Below are positions 1-7,699 of a stretch of 16,605 nt of DNA, in pieces. Every line of letters begins with the position of its first letter. Position 1 is the stretch's first letter. The notes below the pieces were generated by a model. It had not been told where the DNA came from, did no database searches, and saw only the letters and a list, made by a program, of their open reading frames with translations. The DNA is from DATKMS01 sp041497995 (GTDB taxonomy: Bacteria > Desulfobacterota > Binatia > HRBIN30), in assembly GCA_041497995.1 (NCBI GenBank), contig JBGQHM010000113.1, positions 1 through 16,605 of the forward strand, in the 5' to 3' direction. Made by a program: the position numbers and the translations under genes.

Positions 1-109
1 AGCGATCAGCTGTCAGCCTTCAGCTCTCAGCCGGAGCCCTCTGGAAGGGCTGGAAGGACAGGCATTTCGAATTGTCTGGCTGACAGCTGATCGCTGATAG
101 CTGACGGCT
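1..109. repeat. Palindromic intergenic repeat (element 1), cut by the window start
   Basis: Bases 1-18 (AGCGATCAGCTGTCAGCC) are the exact reverse complement of 79-96. The right arm continues to about 109 and is a run of 7-nt units: CTGACAG, CTGATCG, CTGATAG, CTGACGG (80-107). The part of the left arm that would pair with 97-109 lies before base 1, so the element is larger than what is visible. The loop holds a small hairpin, AGCCCT (35-40) with AGGGCT (46-51). It lies 65 bp upstream of the cyclase gene. It has no coding signal and no U-tract, so a simple terminator is less likely than a dispersed palindromic repeat. Confidence 0.8.
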
Positions 110-173
110 TAGGGCCGAATTAGGACAGCACCGGGAAGCGCCGATCGTTTGCGCTACGGCACGGACGCGAGAT

Positions 174-2114
174 ATGGCTATCAAATCGGAGGGGCCAAAA
201 CGGCTATTCCCGTTGGAACGCAAGCTCACCGCCATATTCTGTGCAGATGTGTACGGCTACAGCCGCCTCATGGGGGACGACGAAGAGGCGACTTTCCGCA
301 GTCTGTCCGGAGCCCGCAAGATCATTGACGCACTGATAGAATTCCACCACGGCAGATTCGTCGGCTCTGCCGGCGATAGTGTGCTCGCCGAATTTGCGAG
401 CGTGGTGAATGCGGTCCAGTGCGCGGTCGAGATCCAATCCGCGCTCAGGGCTGAGAACGAGAGTCGACCAACCGAACGGCGGATGGAGTTCCGCATCGGG
501 ATCAATTTGGGCGACGTCATCGTCGATGGGGCGCAGATCTACGGCGACGGCGTCAACGTCGCGGCACGTCTGGAGAGCATCGCGGAACCGGGCGGTATCT
601 GCATCTCGGGCACCGTCCACGAACAGATCCGCAACAAGCTGGCGCTCAAGTGCGATGATCTCGGCGAGCAGACGGTCAAGAACATCGCCAAGCCGGTGCG
701 CGTGTTTCGGGTGGCGACGGAGCCGGCGGATTCCGATCGCAGTCGCAGTAGAAAAAACAATGGGCCGCCGCGGGGCACATATCTGCGGCGCGGCGCATTC
801 GGGGTCGGGGGGCTGGCGATCCTGGTCGCGACCGTCGTGCTCGTGCAGCACCTCTCCTTGCGCCCTCCTGCTACCTCGGCTTCCATTCCGGCGCCGGGTC
901 AGGGGCTGCCTTTACCGGACAAGCCTTCTATCGTGGTGCTGCCATTCACCAACTTGAGCGGTGATCGTGAGCAGGAATACTTGAGCGACGGTATCACGAC
1001 TGACCTCATTACCGACCTCTCGAGACTCCCGGACCTGTTTGTCATCGATCGCAACTCCGCCTTCACTTACAAAGGGAAGACCGTGAAGGTGGGAGATGTG
1101 GGTCGGGAACTGGGAGTGAAGTACGTGCTCGAGGGTGGGTTGCAGAAGGTGGACGACCAGATACGGATCACCACCCAGCTGGTGGATGCTACCACGGGCG
1201 ATCAACTGTGGGCGGAACGGTACGACTGCCCCCGGCGCGACTTCTTCGCCCGGCAGGATGAGATCGTGCGGAGGATCGTGACGACTCTGAATCTCGAGGT
1301 CGATCTGTCACAGCGGGCGGTTTTCGTCGGTACGGGAGGAGGGCGCACAACCAATCCCGGTGCGTATGACGCCTATTTGCGCGGGAAGAAATACGCCTCC
1401 AGCATGACCAAAGAAGACTATCTGAAAGCAGAGCAGATGTTCGAGAAAGCGATCGAGCTGGACCCCAAGTACGCGGCAGCGTATGTCAGCCTGGGTTACA
1501 CATTGCGTTTTCAGTGGAACTGGCTGTGGAACGAGGATCCTGACCCTTTGGACCACGCTTTCCAACTGGCGAAGCAGGCCATTGCTCTCGATGAATCCCT
1601 GGCCTCCGCACATGGGCTGTTGAGCGCTGTCTATCTGTCGAAAGCGCAATTTGACCAGGCACTCGGCGAAGCGGAACGCGCCGTCGCGTTGGATCCGAAT
1701 TCCGCTGATAGCTACAACGTGCTGGCGTTTGTTCTGGACTATTTTGGAAGGCCGGCGGAGGCAGTTGCGGCCGCCGAGAAGGCGATGCGGCTCGATCCGC
1801 GCCATCGAGACCAGTACTTAATCTGGGTAGGCCTCGCCCAGACCCAGATGGGGCACTACTCAGAAGCGATTCCCACTGTTAAGCAGTTCCAGGCCAGTTA
1901 TCCTAATATGCTGGGTAGCGGCTTTTGCTTCACGTATTTGATGGTCGACTATATCGAGCTGGGGCAGGAAAAAGAGGCGCGCGCGGAAGCGGCGGCCCTG
2001 CTGCGTTTTAGTCCCGACCTGACTCACCATTTGCTCATGGAAAGGCTTCCGCTCAAAAATCAAGCGACCGCGGATCTTTTTTCCGCCGACTTCAGCAAGG
2101 CGGGTCTGAAGTAG
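174..2114 (+). CDS. Class III adenylate/guanylate cyclase fused to TolB-like and TPR regions
   Basis: A 646-residue signalling protein. Residues 17-180 are a class III nucleotide cyclase domain. Metal-binding Asp25 (CADVYGYS) and Asp68 (SAGDSVLAEF) and the transition-state pair Asn128/Arg132 (GDGVNVAARLE) are present. The lysine often found before the second Asp, which helps select the purine, is replaced (VGSAGD), so ATP versus GTP use cannot be told. One membrane span follows at about 208-226. Residues 250-375 resemble the TolB-like N-terminal domain seen in cyclase-TPR proteins (PSIVVLPFTNLSGD...YLSDGITTDLITDLS). From about 395 to 610 there are TPR-like helix pairs, e.g. around 416-440 and 494-545. 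The likely layout is a cytoplasmic cyclase with a periplasmic TolB/TPR sensor or scaffold. The start at 174 leaves the usual short lead before ERKLTAI; its ribosome site is weak. GC content looks lower than in the flanking genes. Expressed alone. Confidence 0.93.
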   Translation: MAIKSEGPKRLFPLERKLTAIFCADVYGYSRLMGDDEEATFRSLSGARKIIDALIEFHHGRFVGSAGDSVLAEFASVVNAVQCAVEIQSALRAENESRPTERRMEFRIGINLGDVIVDGAQIYGDGVNVAARLESIAEPGGICISGTVHEQIRNKLALKCDDLGEQTVKNIAKPVRVFRVATEPADSDRSRSRKNNGPPRGTYLRRGAFGVGGLAILVATVVLVQHLSLRPPATSASIPAPGQGLPLPDKPSIVVLPFTNLSGDREQEYLSDGITTDLITDLSRLPDLFVIDRNSAFTYKGKTVKVGDVGRELGVKYVLEGGLQKVDDQIRITTQLVDATTGDQLWAERYDCPRRDFFARQDEIVRRIVTTLNLEVDLSQRAVFVGTGGGRTTNPGAYDAYLRGKKYASSMTKEDYLKAEQMFEKAIELDPKYAAAYVSLGYTLRFQWNWLWNEDPDPLDHAFQLAKQAIALDESLASAHGLLSAVYLSKAQFDQALGEAERAVALDPNSADSYNVLAFVLDYFGRPAEAVAAAEKAMRLDPRHRDQYLIWVGLAQTQMGHYSEAIPTVKQFQASYPNMLGSGFCFTYLMVDYIELGQEKEARAEAAALLRFSPDLTHHLLMERLPLKNQATADLFSADFSKAGLK

Positions 2115-2168
2115 AATAGGCGAATGAGGTGCGCGACGGTTGCAACAGGTTAGCAGCGTTGTCCTTTC

Positions 2169-2238
2169 TCGTGAATCGTGCCCGTGAGCCTGTTCGTGGA
2201 TCGGACGGAACAAACACGAGCACGAACACGATTCACGA
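2169..2238. repeat. Palindromic intergenic repeat (element 2)
   Basis: TCGTGAATCGTG at 2169-2180 is the exact reverse complement of CACGATTCACGA at 2227-2238. A second complementary pair, TGTTCGTG at 2191-2198 and CACGAACA at 2221-2228, slightly overlaps the first, so the two pairings compete by two bases. The arms consist of repeated GTGAATC/CGTG-type words. It lies between the convergent ends of the cyclase gene (+) and the hydroxyacid dehydrogenase gene (-), 55 bp after the cyclase stop. Confidence 0.75.
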
Positions 2239-2239
2239 T

Positions 2240-2264
2240 CTCCGCCGAGGTACGCCCGGCGGAG
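2240..2264. terminator. GC-rich hairpin between convergent genes
   Basis: CTCCGCC at 2240-2246 pairs with GGCGGAG at 2258-2264 around an 11-nt loop. It directly follows element 2 in a gap where both flanking genes end, so it could serve as a two-way terminator. No run of T follows on either strand, so intrinsic termination is not assured. Confidence 0.35.
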
Positions 2265-2354
2265 CCTTCCACGGCGCCCTGCTGGGGTAGCGGGAGCCCG
2301 CCTCACCTCCGCTGGCCTCGCTAGACCTCCCCGCGCCGCTGGTGAATGCGCGGG

Positions 2355-3350
2355 CTAGCGTTCGGTCACTTCGTTCTCGAGCGGCTCGCCACGCAGCCAG
2401 CGCTCCAGGTTGCGCAGAAACAACTCGCTGACGCGTGCCGAGTTCCCCGTCGATGCGGCGGAGTCGTGCGGTGAGATGATGACGTCGGGAAGATCCCAGA
2501 GTGGCGAATCAGTCGGGAGCGGCTCTTCGGCGAAGACATCGAGGTAGGCGCCGTCCAGGCGGCCATCCTGCAGCGCAGCGATCAGTGCGGGCTCGTCGAT
2601 GATCTGGCCGCGAGCGACGTTGATCACGTGCGCGGTTGCGGGCAATCGCGTCAACGCAGCGGCGTCAATCAGGCCACGCGTCTCATCGGTCAGCGGGCAG
2701 GATAGTACCAGCCAATCGGCGCGTCCGAGGAGTGCGTGCAACGCAGACGGCGGGTGCATCTCATCGACGTGATCATCCTCGCGACGCGGCCGGCGGCGCA
2801 CGCCGATGACATGCAGCCCGAGCGCCTGTGCGAGGCGGGCGATCTCGTTGCCGATAGCGCCGAGTCCCACGATCACCATGGTCTGACCGCGCAGGTCGCG
2901 CGGCGCTTGGTCGCGGTGCGGTGCCCACTCGTGACGGCGTTGCGCCGACCACCAGCGCGGCCAACCGCGCGCCAGCGCCAAGAGTCCAGCGATGGCCGTG
3001 TGCGCGATCGGCTCGGCGGTCGCACCCGACGACGTCGTCAGCCGCACGCCCTGCTCGAGCAGGCGGCCGAAGACGGGATGATCGACGCCGGCGTTGGGTA
3101 GATGCACCCACCGCAAGTTGGGAGCGCGCAGCGTGCTGCCCAGAAAGCGTCGCGTGAACACCGGATCGGTGTCGAAGTTCCCGCTGAAGCATGCGACCTC
3201 GATCTCGGCGAGCGTGCGCGCATCGAGTCGTACCTGCTCATCGGCGGGCAACGTCACCGGGTCGAGGTCGCGGGCGTGGGTACGGCAGAGTGCCGAGAGG
3301 CGCTCGCCATAGCGCGTGATGAACGCGTCGGTTGTGAGCAAGTAAGCCAT
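2355..3350 (-). CDS. D-2-hydroxyacid dehydrogenase (NAD-dependent)
   Basis: A 331-residue cytosolic oxidoreductase that interconverts a 2-oxoacid and a D-2-hydroxyacid with NAD(P)H. The Rossmann glycine motif GLGAIG is at 162-167. The catalytic Arg (NVARGQIIDE, Arg247), Glu (DVFAEEPLP, Glu276) and His (ISPHDSAAS, His295) are all in place, and the length is normal. After the nucleotide-binding strand the sequence reads GVRRRPRR rather than an acidic residue, which favours NADP over NAD but does not prove it. The exact substrate (glycerate, glyoxylate/hydroxypyruvate, lactate or another) cannot be read. The ATG at 3350 is 7 bp after the stop of the SGNH-like gene, so this is the last gene of the MBOAT operon and is probably translated by coupling; its own ribosome site is weak. 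Confidence 0.93.
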   Translation of the reverse strand: MAYLLTTDAFITRYGERLSALCRTHARDLDPVTLPADEQVRLDARTLAEIEVACFSGNFDTDPVFTRRFLGSTLRAPNLRWVHLPNAGVDHPVFGRLLEQGVRLTTSSGATAEPIAHTAIAGLLALARGWPRWWSAQRRHEWAPHRDQAPRDLRGQTMVIVGLGAIGNEIARLAQALGLHVIGVRRRPRREDDHVDEMHPPSALHALLGRADWLVLSCPLTDETRGLIDAAALTRLPATAHVINVARGQIIDEPALIAALQDGRLDGAYLDVFAEEPLPTDSPLWDLPDVIISPHDSAASTGNSARVSELFLRNLERWLRGEPLENEVTER

Positions 3351-3357
3351 GGCCGCG

Positions 3358-4500
3358 TCAGTGGCGGAGGACCGAACTGGTCAGGCGAGCGTAGCGCGAC
3401 TGCGAACCGACGCGGGCCTGCAGTAAGGCGTCTTCGTCGGCGAGATGCTGAGCGACGGAGGCGGGGTCGATACGTGCCGCGGCCTCGTGGATAACATGGA
3501 CATCGCCGCATTGGGAGCAGTCTTCGCCGAGCATCTGCCGCAGCATGACGTGGCCGACGACCGGATGGAAATGGCAGAAGCAGGCCGCCGTGAAGAGCCA
3601 GTCGGTGCGCGCCAGCTCATTGTAGCCCGTGTAGTCCCAGTAGGGAGCGATACCCGCCAGTGCGCGCTTCCACTCTTGGAACGCCGGCCAGCGACCGGTC
3701 TGCCGGATCGCCTCCAATTCATATTCATGCAGCGGCGGGATCAGCAGGATGACCTCAACGCCAGTCGCGGTGAGCTGCGCGACGGTATCGCGCAGCAGAT
3801 CCAACTGGGTCGAGGAGAGTTGGAAGTCAGTGTAGAGATCAACCCACTGCCGCAGATCGCGCGTGAACTTCTGTTCGTCCAGGCCGGCGGAGGACTGGGT
3901 TGCGAGAGCTTGCAGTACGTCGCGGATGACGCCTTCGGGCCAGGGTACGGAAAGCAGCGCTGTGGCGGGAAGCCGCTGCCGGCCGCGGACCGCTGCGTAG
4001 ACGAGCTTCCAACTTTCCTGGAGCGCCTTCGTGCTGAGCAGCGTGTCTCGCACGAGGAGAGACCGATCACCGTCGAGGCGGGCGCGCGTCGGCTCGTCGC
4101 GAAAGCCTCGAAAACTTTCTTGGAATGCGAAGAAGTCCAGGCCCCACACAACACGTTTGAGGTGCGAGTTGTGACGCGCTACGTGCAGGAGGCTGGCGAT
4201 CTCATCGACGGAGGCGCCAGACAAGCCGGCGTTGAAGACACCGTCACGACACCCTTGCTCGACCGGGATGCCGTAGAGCATGCGCGAGCTGCCGAGCAGG
4301 AGAGTCGTGGGTTGCTCGCTGCGCACGCGGTACGGAGCTTTGAGGCGATCAGCGCCCGGCCCGAGCCCGTAGTAGATCTTGTCGACGAGGTGTGGCGACC
4401 AGATCCCGTACGGGTTGGCGAGCCAATTGGCGCTGACCACGACGGCGAGGACGCCGAGTAGATAGCGCAACATCATCCCCAAGCGCCGCACCGGGTTCAC
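3358..4500 (-). CDS. Membrane-anchored SGNH-hydrolase-like partner of the MBOAT protein
   Basis: A 380-residue protein read from GTG 4500, where GAGG lies 9 nt upstream and overlaps the MBOAT stop. Alternative ATG starts at 4476 and 4473 would shorten it by 8 or 9 residues. An N-terminal hydrophobic segment (about 11-27) anchors it, with the rest probably periplasmic. LLLGSSRMLYGIP (67-79) matches the first block of SGNH-like proteins found beside MBOAT acyltransferases (AlgJ/AlgX/DltD/PatB type), with Ser72 as likely nucleophile. The C-terminal block CHFHPVVGHVML gives His310, but the acidic residue usually three positions before this His is Cys307. A Cys/His-rich stretch runs from 307 to 338. 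The expected role is finishing or helping transfer of an acyl group onto a surface polymer; the target is unknown. The reading frame stays open upstream to 5220, but that part is antisense-frame noise over the MBOAT gene. Confidence 0.82.
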   Translation of the reverse strand: MNPVRRLGMMLRYLLGVLAVVVSANWLANPYGIWSPHLVDKIYYGLGPGADRLKAPYRVRSEQPTTLLLGSSRMLYGIPVEQGCRDGVFNAGLSGASVDEIASLLHVARHNSHLKRVVWGLDFFAFQESFRGFRDEPTRARLDGDRSLLVRDTLLSTKALQESWKLVYAAVRGRQRLPATALLSVPWPEGVIRDVLQALATQSSAGLDEQKFTRDLRQWVDLYTDFQLSSTQLDLLRDTVAQLTATGVEVILLIPPLHEYELEAIRQTGRWPAFQEWKRALAGIAPYWDYTGYNELARTDWLFTAACFCHFHPVVGHVMLRQMLGEDCSQCGDVHVIHEAAARIDPASVAQHLADEDALLQARVGSQSRYARLTSSVLRH

Positions 4501-4511
4501 TCTTGGCGACC

Positions 4512-5927
4512 TCAAAATTGGAAGTAGACGAACGGCGTGGGGTCGCCGAGCCGCAAGATGGGCAGGGCGGCCAGCGCGGTAAAGGCGATGGCGTAGAGGC
4601 GGTCGCTCGTCCACTCCCATTGCATCAGGGATTGGCGATTCGGGCAGAACAGGACCATGACCAACGCCGCCACAATCATCTGATACTCCTTGCGCCCAAT
4701 CGAGTACGGGAACGCGTCCCACGCGAACCCGTTCAGGCCCACCATCCCGGCAAGGATTCGCTGCGTCGTGTCCATCGAGTGGGCGCGAAAGAACACCCAG
4801 CCGACCATAACGGCGACGAAGGTGAGCGGCCAGGCGACCGCACTCGGCAACTGAATGCGCGTCCGTTGCCAGAGGTGGTTGATGGTCAAGTAGGCGCCGT
4901 GCAGCGCGCCCCACAGGACGAAGGTCCAACTGGCGCCGTGCCACAGGCCGCCCAGACCCATGGTGATCATCAGGTTGACGTAGCGCCGGACCGTTCCCTT
5001 CCGATTGCCACCGAGTGGAATGTACAGATAGTCGCGCAGAAAGCTCGACAAGGTGATGTGCCAGCGCCGCCAGAAGTCGATGATGTTGCGTGCCTGGTAC
5101 GGCGAGTCGAAATTCTCCGGCAGCTTGATGTTGAACAGCAGTGCCAAGCCGATGGCCATGTCCGAGTACCCGGAGAAGTCGAAGTAGATCTGCAGCGTGA
5201 ACGCCAGCGTCGCGCCCCACGCATCGGTGAACGAGGTGGGCCCGACGCGGTCGAAGATGGGACCCACCAGCGGGCTGAAGGCGTCGGCGATCATCACCTT
5301 CTTGAAGAGGCCGATGGCGAAGATGAGTAACCCCGCGTTCAGGTTGGCTGCAGACATCGTGTAGGTACTGGCGCGCGTCAACTGCGGCAGGATCTCACGC
5401 GGGCGGATGATCGGGCCGGCGATGAGGCGCGGGAACAGGGTGATGAACAGTGCATAGTCCAGGAAGTCGTGCTGGCGCGGCGCGCCGAAGTATGCGTCGA
5501 CGAGGTAGGTGATCTGTTCGAAGGTAAAGAACGACACCGCCAGCGGCAGCATGATGTGATGCAGCTCCCAGTGCCAGCCGAATGCGGCGTCGACCGTGCT
5601 GATGAGGAAATCGGCGTACTTGAAGTATGCCAGCACGCCGAGATTCACGCTCACCCCGACAGCCAGCAGGACGCGGCGTGCCGTCGTGACGCGGCCCGAA
5701 ACCGCTACCGCGCGTCGATGCAGCAGCAGACCCCAGCCGTAGTTGAAGGCGATGGAGAACAGGAGAAGAAACAGGTAGTGCCAGTTCCACCACCCGTAGA
5801 AGACGAGCGACGCGCCGGCGAGAAATATCATGGCGGGCTGCCGGGCTCGGCAGCGCGTACACAGCGCGAATCCCAGCACCACCAGAGGCAGAAAGCCGAA
5901 GATGAAGGTGTAGGAATTAAATAGCAC
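4512..5927 (-). CDS. MBOAT-family O-acyltransferase (AlgI/DltB/PatA type)
   Basis: A 471-residue polytopic membrane protein from GTG 5927. This start gives the classic opening VLFNSYTFIFGFLPL; a GTG at 5966 would add 13 residues but lies inside the predicted promoter, so 5927 is preferred. It has about ten or more hydrophobic spans. Family blocks are clear: IYFDFSGYSDMAIG (about 247-260), FWRRWHITLSSFLRDYLYIPLGGN (from about 285, including His290) and GLGGLWHGASWTFVLWGALHG, whose His330 is the conserved MBOAT histidine. Such proteins pass an acyl group, commonly acetyl, across the inner membrane to an extracytoplasmic acceptor (alginate, peptidoglycan or teichoic acid in studied cases). The acceptor here is unknown, and no polysaccharide synthesis genes are in view. 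First gene of a three-gene operon, with an 11-bp gap to the SGNH-like partner. Confidence 0.93.
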   Translation of the reverse strand: MLFNSYTFIFGFLPLVVLGFALCTRCRARQPAMIFLAGASLVFYGWWNWHYLFLLLFSIAFNYGWGLLLHRRAVAVSGRVTTARRVLLAVGVSVNLGVLAYFKYADFLISTVDAAFGWHWELHHIMLPLAVSFFTFEQITYLVDAYFGAPRQHDFLDYALFITLFPRLIAGPIIRPREILPQLTRASTYTMSAANLNAGLLIFAIGLFKKVMIADAFSPLVGPIFDRVGPTSFTDAWGATLAFTLQIYFDFSGYSDMAIGLALLFNIKLPENFDSPYQARNIIDFWRRWHITLSSFLRDYLYIPLGGNRKGTVRRYVNLMITMGLGGLWHGASWTFVLWGALHGAYLTINHLWQRTRIQLPSAVAWPLTFVAVMVGWVFFRAHSMDTTQRILAGMVGLNGFAWDAFPYSIGRKEYQMIVAALVMVLFCPNRQSLMQWEWTSDRLYAIAFTALAALPILRLGDPTPFVYFQF

Positions 5928-5950
5928 GGCGGGCGTCGAGAGTGCGGCGG

Positions 5951-5979
5951 AACGTATCGGCGGCACCTGCCGCTGTCAA
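5951..5979 (-). promoter_or_regulatory. Sigma70-type promoter of the MBOAT operon
   Basis: On the minus strand, TTGACA (5979-5974) and TACGTT (5956-5951) are separated by exactly 17 bp. The predicted start of transcription, near 5944, gives a leader of about 17 nt to GTG 5927 and rules out the upstream GTG 5966 as a start from this promoter. Inferred from consensus matching only. Confidence 0.6.
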
Positions 5980-6000
5980 GGTTGGCCGACAGGTTGGCCG
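5979..6000. promoter_or_regulatory. Tandem 10-bp direct repeat next to the MBOAT -35 box
   Basis: AGGTTGGCCG occurs at 5979-5988 and again at 5991-6000, a 12-bp period. The pair abuts, and overlaps by one base, the -35 box of the MBOAT promoter, in the gap shared with the divergent small-protein gene. The position fits a regulator-binding site, but no regulator is known and the words are GC-rich, so chance is possible. Confidence 0.35.
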
Positions 6001-6057
6001 GCCGCAGATCGGTGTGGCCTGACCAGCGTGGCCGTGGCGCCGCTGCGCGCTGCACGG

Positions 6058-6096
6058 TATAAGGCCTTGGCCCACGAGGGATGGACGGATCGGAGG
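6058..6096 (+). promoter_or_regulatory. -10-like box and ribosome site for the small secreted protein
   Basis: TATAAG at 6058-6063 is a good -10 match in otherwise GC-rich DNA, without a convincing -35 at the right distance. GGAGG at 6092-6096 lies 7 nt before ATG 6104, a strong ribosome-binding site that supports translation of this short gene. Confidence 0.45.
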
Positions 6097-6103
6097 ACGC
6101 GTC

Positions 6104-6403
6104 ATGACGAAGAAAACTTTGGTCGCAATCGCTGTCATCATTGCGCTGCTGTTCACTGCGGTCACCCCGTCACGGGCGCGCGCCGACAACACCGGAGTGA
6201 TCGTGATCGCCTCAATCGCAGCGTTCGTGGCGTTCATTGTCATAGGAACCCTGCTGACGACGAATCGGGAGACGCCACTCTTCCTACAGGAGATGCCTCC
6301 GGAGGATATGGATCCCGCGGCACGGACGCGAAGGGATGCCGTGCATTTCGGGACAAGCTGCCGTCCCAGCGCGACGGCCGGCCAGCCCCTGGTGTGCTGG
6401 TAG
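6104..6403 (+). CDS. Small secreted or membrane protein of unknown function
   Basis: A 99-residue protein with a strong GGAGG site 7 nt before ATG. Residues 1-27 look like a signal peptide: MTKK, a hydrophobic stretch 6-20, then the cleavage-type motif ARA ending at 27. A second hydrophobic segment (about 30-51) would hold the mature protein in the membrane. The hydrophilic tail has only two cysteines, Cys86 and Cys98, the latter in the terminal LVCW, which could pair. I do not recognise a named family. It diverges from the MBOAT operon and might share its control region. Transcription runs toward the end of the MFS gene, 42 bp away. Confidence 0.72.
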   Translation: MTKKTLVAIAVIIALLFTAVTPSRARADNTGVIVIASIAAFVAFIVIGTLLTTNRETPLFLQEMPPEDMDPAARTRRDAVHFGTSCRPSATAGQPLVCW

Positions 6404-6445
6404 CGGCGCACGTCACTTTCCACGGTGCTCGCCCAGCACCAACCG

Positions 6446-7699
6446 TTACGCGCGGATGAGGCGCACGCGGCGGTTGCTGAAGACCAAGACGATGGCGCCC
6501 ACCATGATCACGGCGTTGAGGATGTACGGACCGGTGCGGGCGAACGAGTACAGCGTGGTGCCCAGCATCGGCGCGAACACGTTGCCGATGACTGCAACGC
6601 CGCCGAGCATGCCCGCGACGGAGCCTTGCTCGTTGGCCTCGACAGAGAGCGACGCTGCGGCGGCCGAGCCGGGACGCACCAGGCCCAGTCCGAGTCCAAG
6701 GCACGTCAACCCCGCGACGTAGACGGCGAATGCACCGCCGACGATGAAGAGCAGGAACGCGCCCAGCATCAGGACGGTGCCCGTGCGCATCATCCACCGC
6801 GCTGATGGGCGGAAGCGCTGCACGACCACCAGCTGCGCGAACAGGCCGGAGACCGCCAGTGTGACGAAGCCGACGCCGGAGTACTGCACGGTCTGTTGCG
6901 CGTTCAGCTGCAGCGTGTCCTGCAGGAAGAAGGCGAGGGTGATGACCGTGGTGGCGCGGACGGCCTGTAAGGCGGTGCTGACGAGGAGGAAGGGGAGGAC
7001 GCGCCGGTCGCCGACGCGCATCTTGCGCGGCCGCGGAGTGGCGTGGGTGTGCGGCGGACCCTCTTCGGGCAGGAAACGCCAGATGGTCAGCGCGCTCAGG
7101 ACGGCCAGCCCGGCGGAGAAGTAGATCGGCGCGAGTAGACCGATCGATGCGAGTGCCGCGCCGAGTCCGGGGCCGACCGTCTCTCCAAGACCCATGGCGG
7201 CGCTGACCAGCGCCACGCCGGCGGTGCGGTCGGTGCGACTGGTGCGGTCGGCGATGTAGGCCTGCGATGCTGGTCCGGTTCCCGACCCGACCAGCGCGAA
7301 CACGCAGCGCGACGCGATCATCATCGGGTACACGATCATGGGCGGCAGCAAGCCGAGCGTACCGATCTTGATAGTTGTCGCCAGGAGGGTCATCGACAGT
7401 GCGTACCCCAGCAAGCCGATCAGCATCACGGTGCGCCGGCCGCTGACGTCGCTGCGGCGCCCCCACATTGGACTCACGAATACCCAAATCGACGCCGAGG
7501 TGGCGAAGATCGTCGACACCTGAAACGGCGAGATGCCGATCGCGCGCGCCGCCGGCGGCAGGATGGAGAACAGCATCGACTGCCCCATGCCGATGCACAC
7601 GAGGCAGCCGAACAGCAGCGCGAACCCGCGCTGAATGGTGAATGGTGAATGCTGAATGGTGAATTGTCGGCCGCCCCGACCAGCCCCGCCTTCATTCAT
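6446..7699 (-). CDS. MFS transporter (multidrug/metabolite exporter type)
   Basis: A 417-residue major facilitator protein with about 12 hydrophobic spans. The inter-helix motif A is clear after the second span (GRRSDVSGRR, 80-89), and the first half also carries ETVGPGLG, an antiporter motif C-like sequence that favours drug/H+ export. The central loop is basic (residues around 215-232). The first possible ATG, 7699, lies inside palindromic element 3, so residues from about 12 to 23 (QFTIQHSPFTIQ) are translated repeat DNA; a TGA just upstream in frame rules out an earlier start. No ribosome site is evident. It follows the acyl-CoA dehydrogenase gene on the same strand with only the repeat between them, so co-transcription is likely. 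Substrate unknown. Confidence 0.9.
   Translation of the reverse strand: MNEGGAGRGGRQFTIQHSPFTIQRGFALLFGCLVCIGMGQSMLFSILPPAARAIGISPFQVSTIFATSASIWVFVSPMWGRRSDVSGRRTVMLIGLLGYALSMTLLATTIKIGTLGLLPPMIVYPMMIASRCVFALVGSGTGPASQAYIADRTSRTDRTAGVALVSAAMGLGETVGPGLGAALASIGLLAPIYFSAGLAVLSALTIWRFLPEEGPPHTHATPRPRKMRVGDRRVLPFLLVSTALQAVRATTVITLAFFLQDTLQLNAQQTVQYSGVGFVTLAVSGLFAQLVVVQRFRPSARWMMRTGTVLMLGAFLLFIVGGAFAVYVAGLTCLGLGLGLVRPGSAAAASLSVEANEQGSVAGMLGGVAVIGNVFAPMLGTTLYSFARTGPYILNAVIMVGAIVLVFSNRRVRLIRA

Noticed and set aside
4501..5220. A 240-codon extension of the SGNH-like reading frame upstream of GTG 4500
   Set aside because: It lies wholly over the MBOAT gene on the same strand in another frame and has an arginine/histidine-rich, non-protein-like composition. 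The true start is near 4500.
157..6331. The 14-bp word CGGCACGGACGCGA present at both 157-170 and 6318-6331
   Set aside because: One copy is in a gap and the other inside a gene, with no matching flanks. Chance sharing of a GC-rich word is enough.
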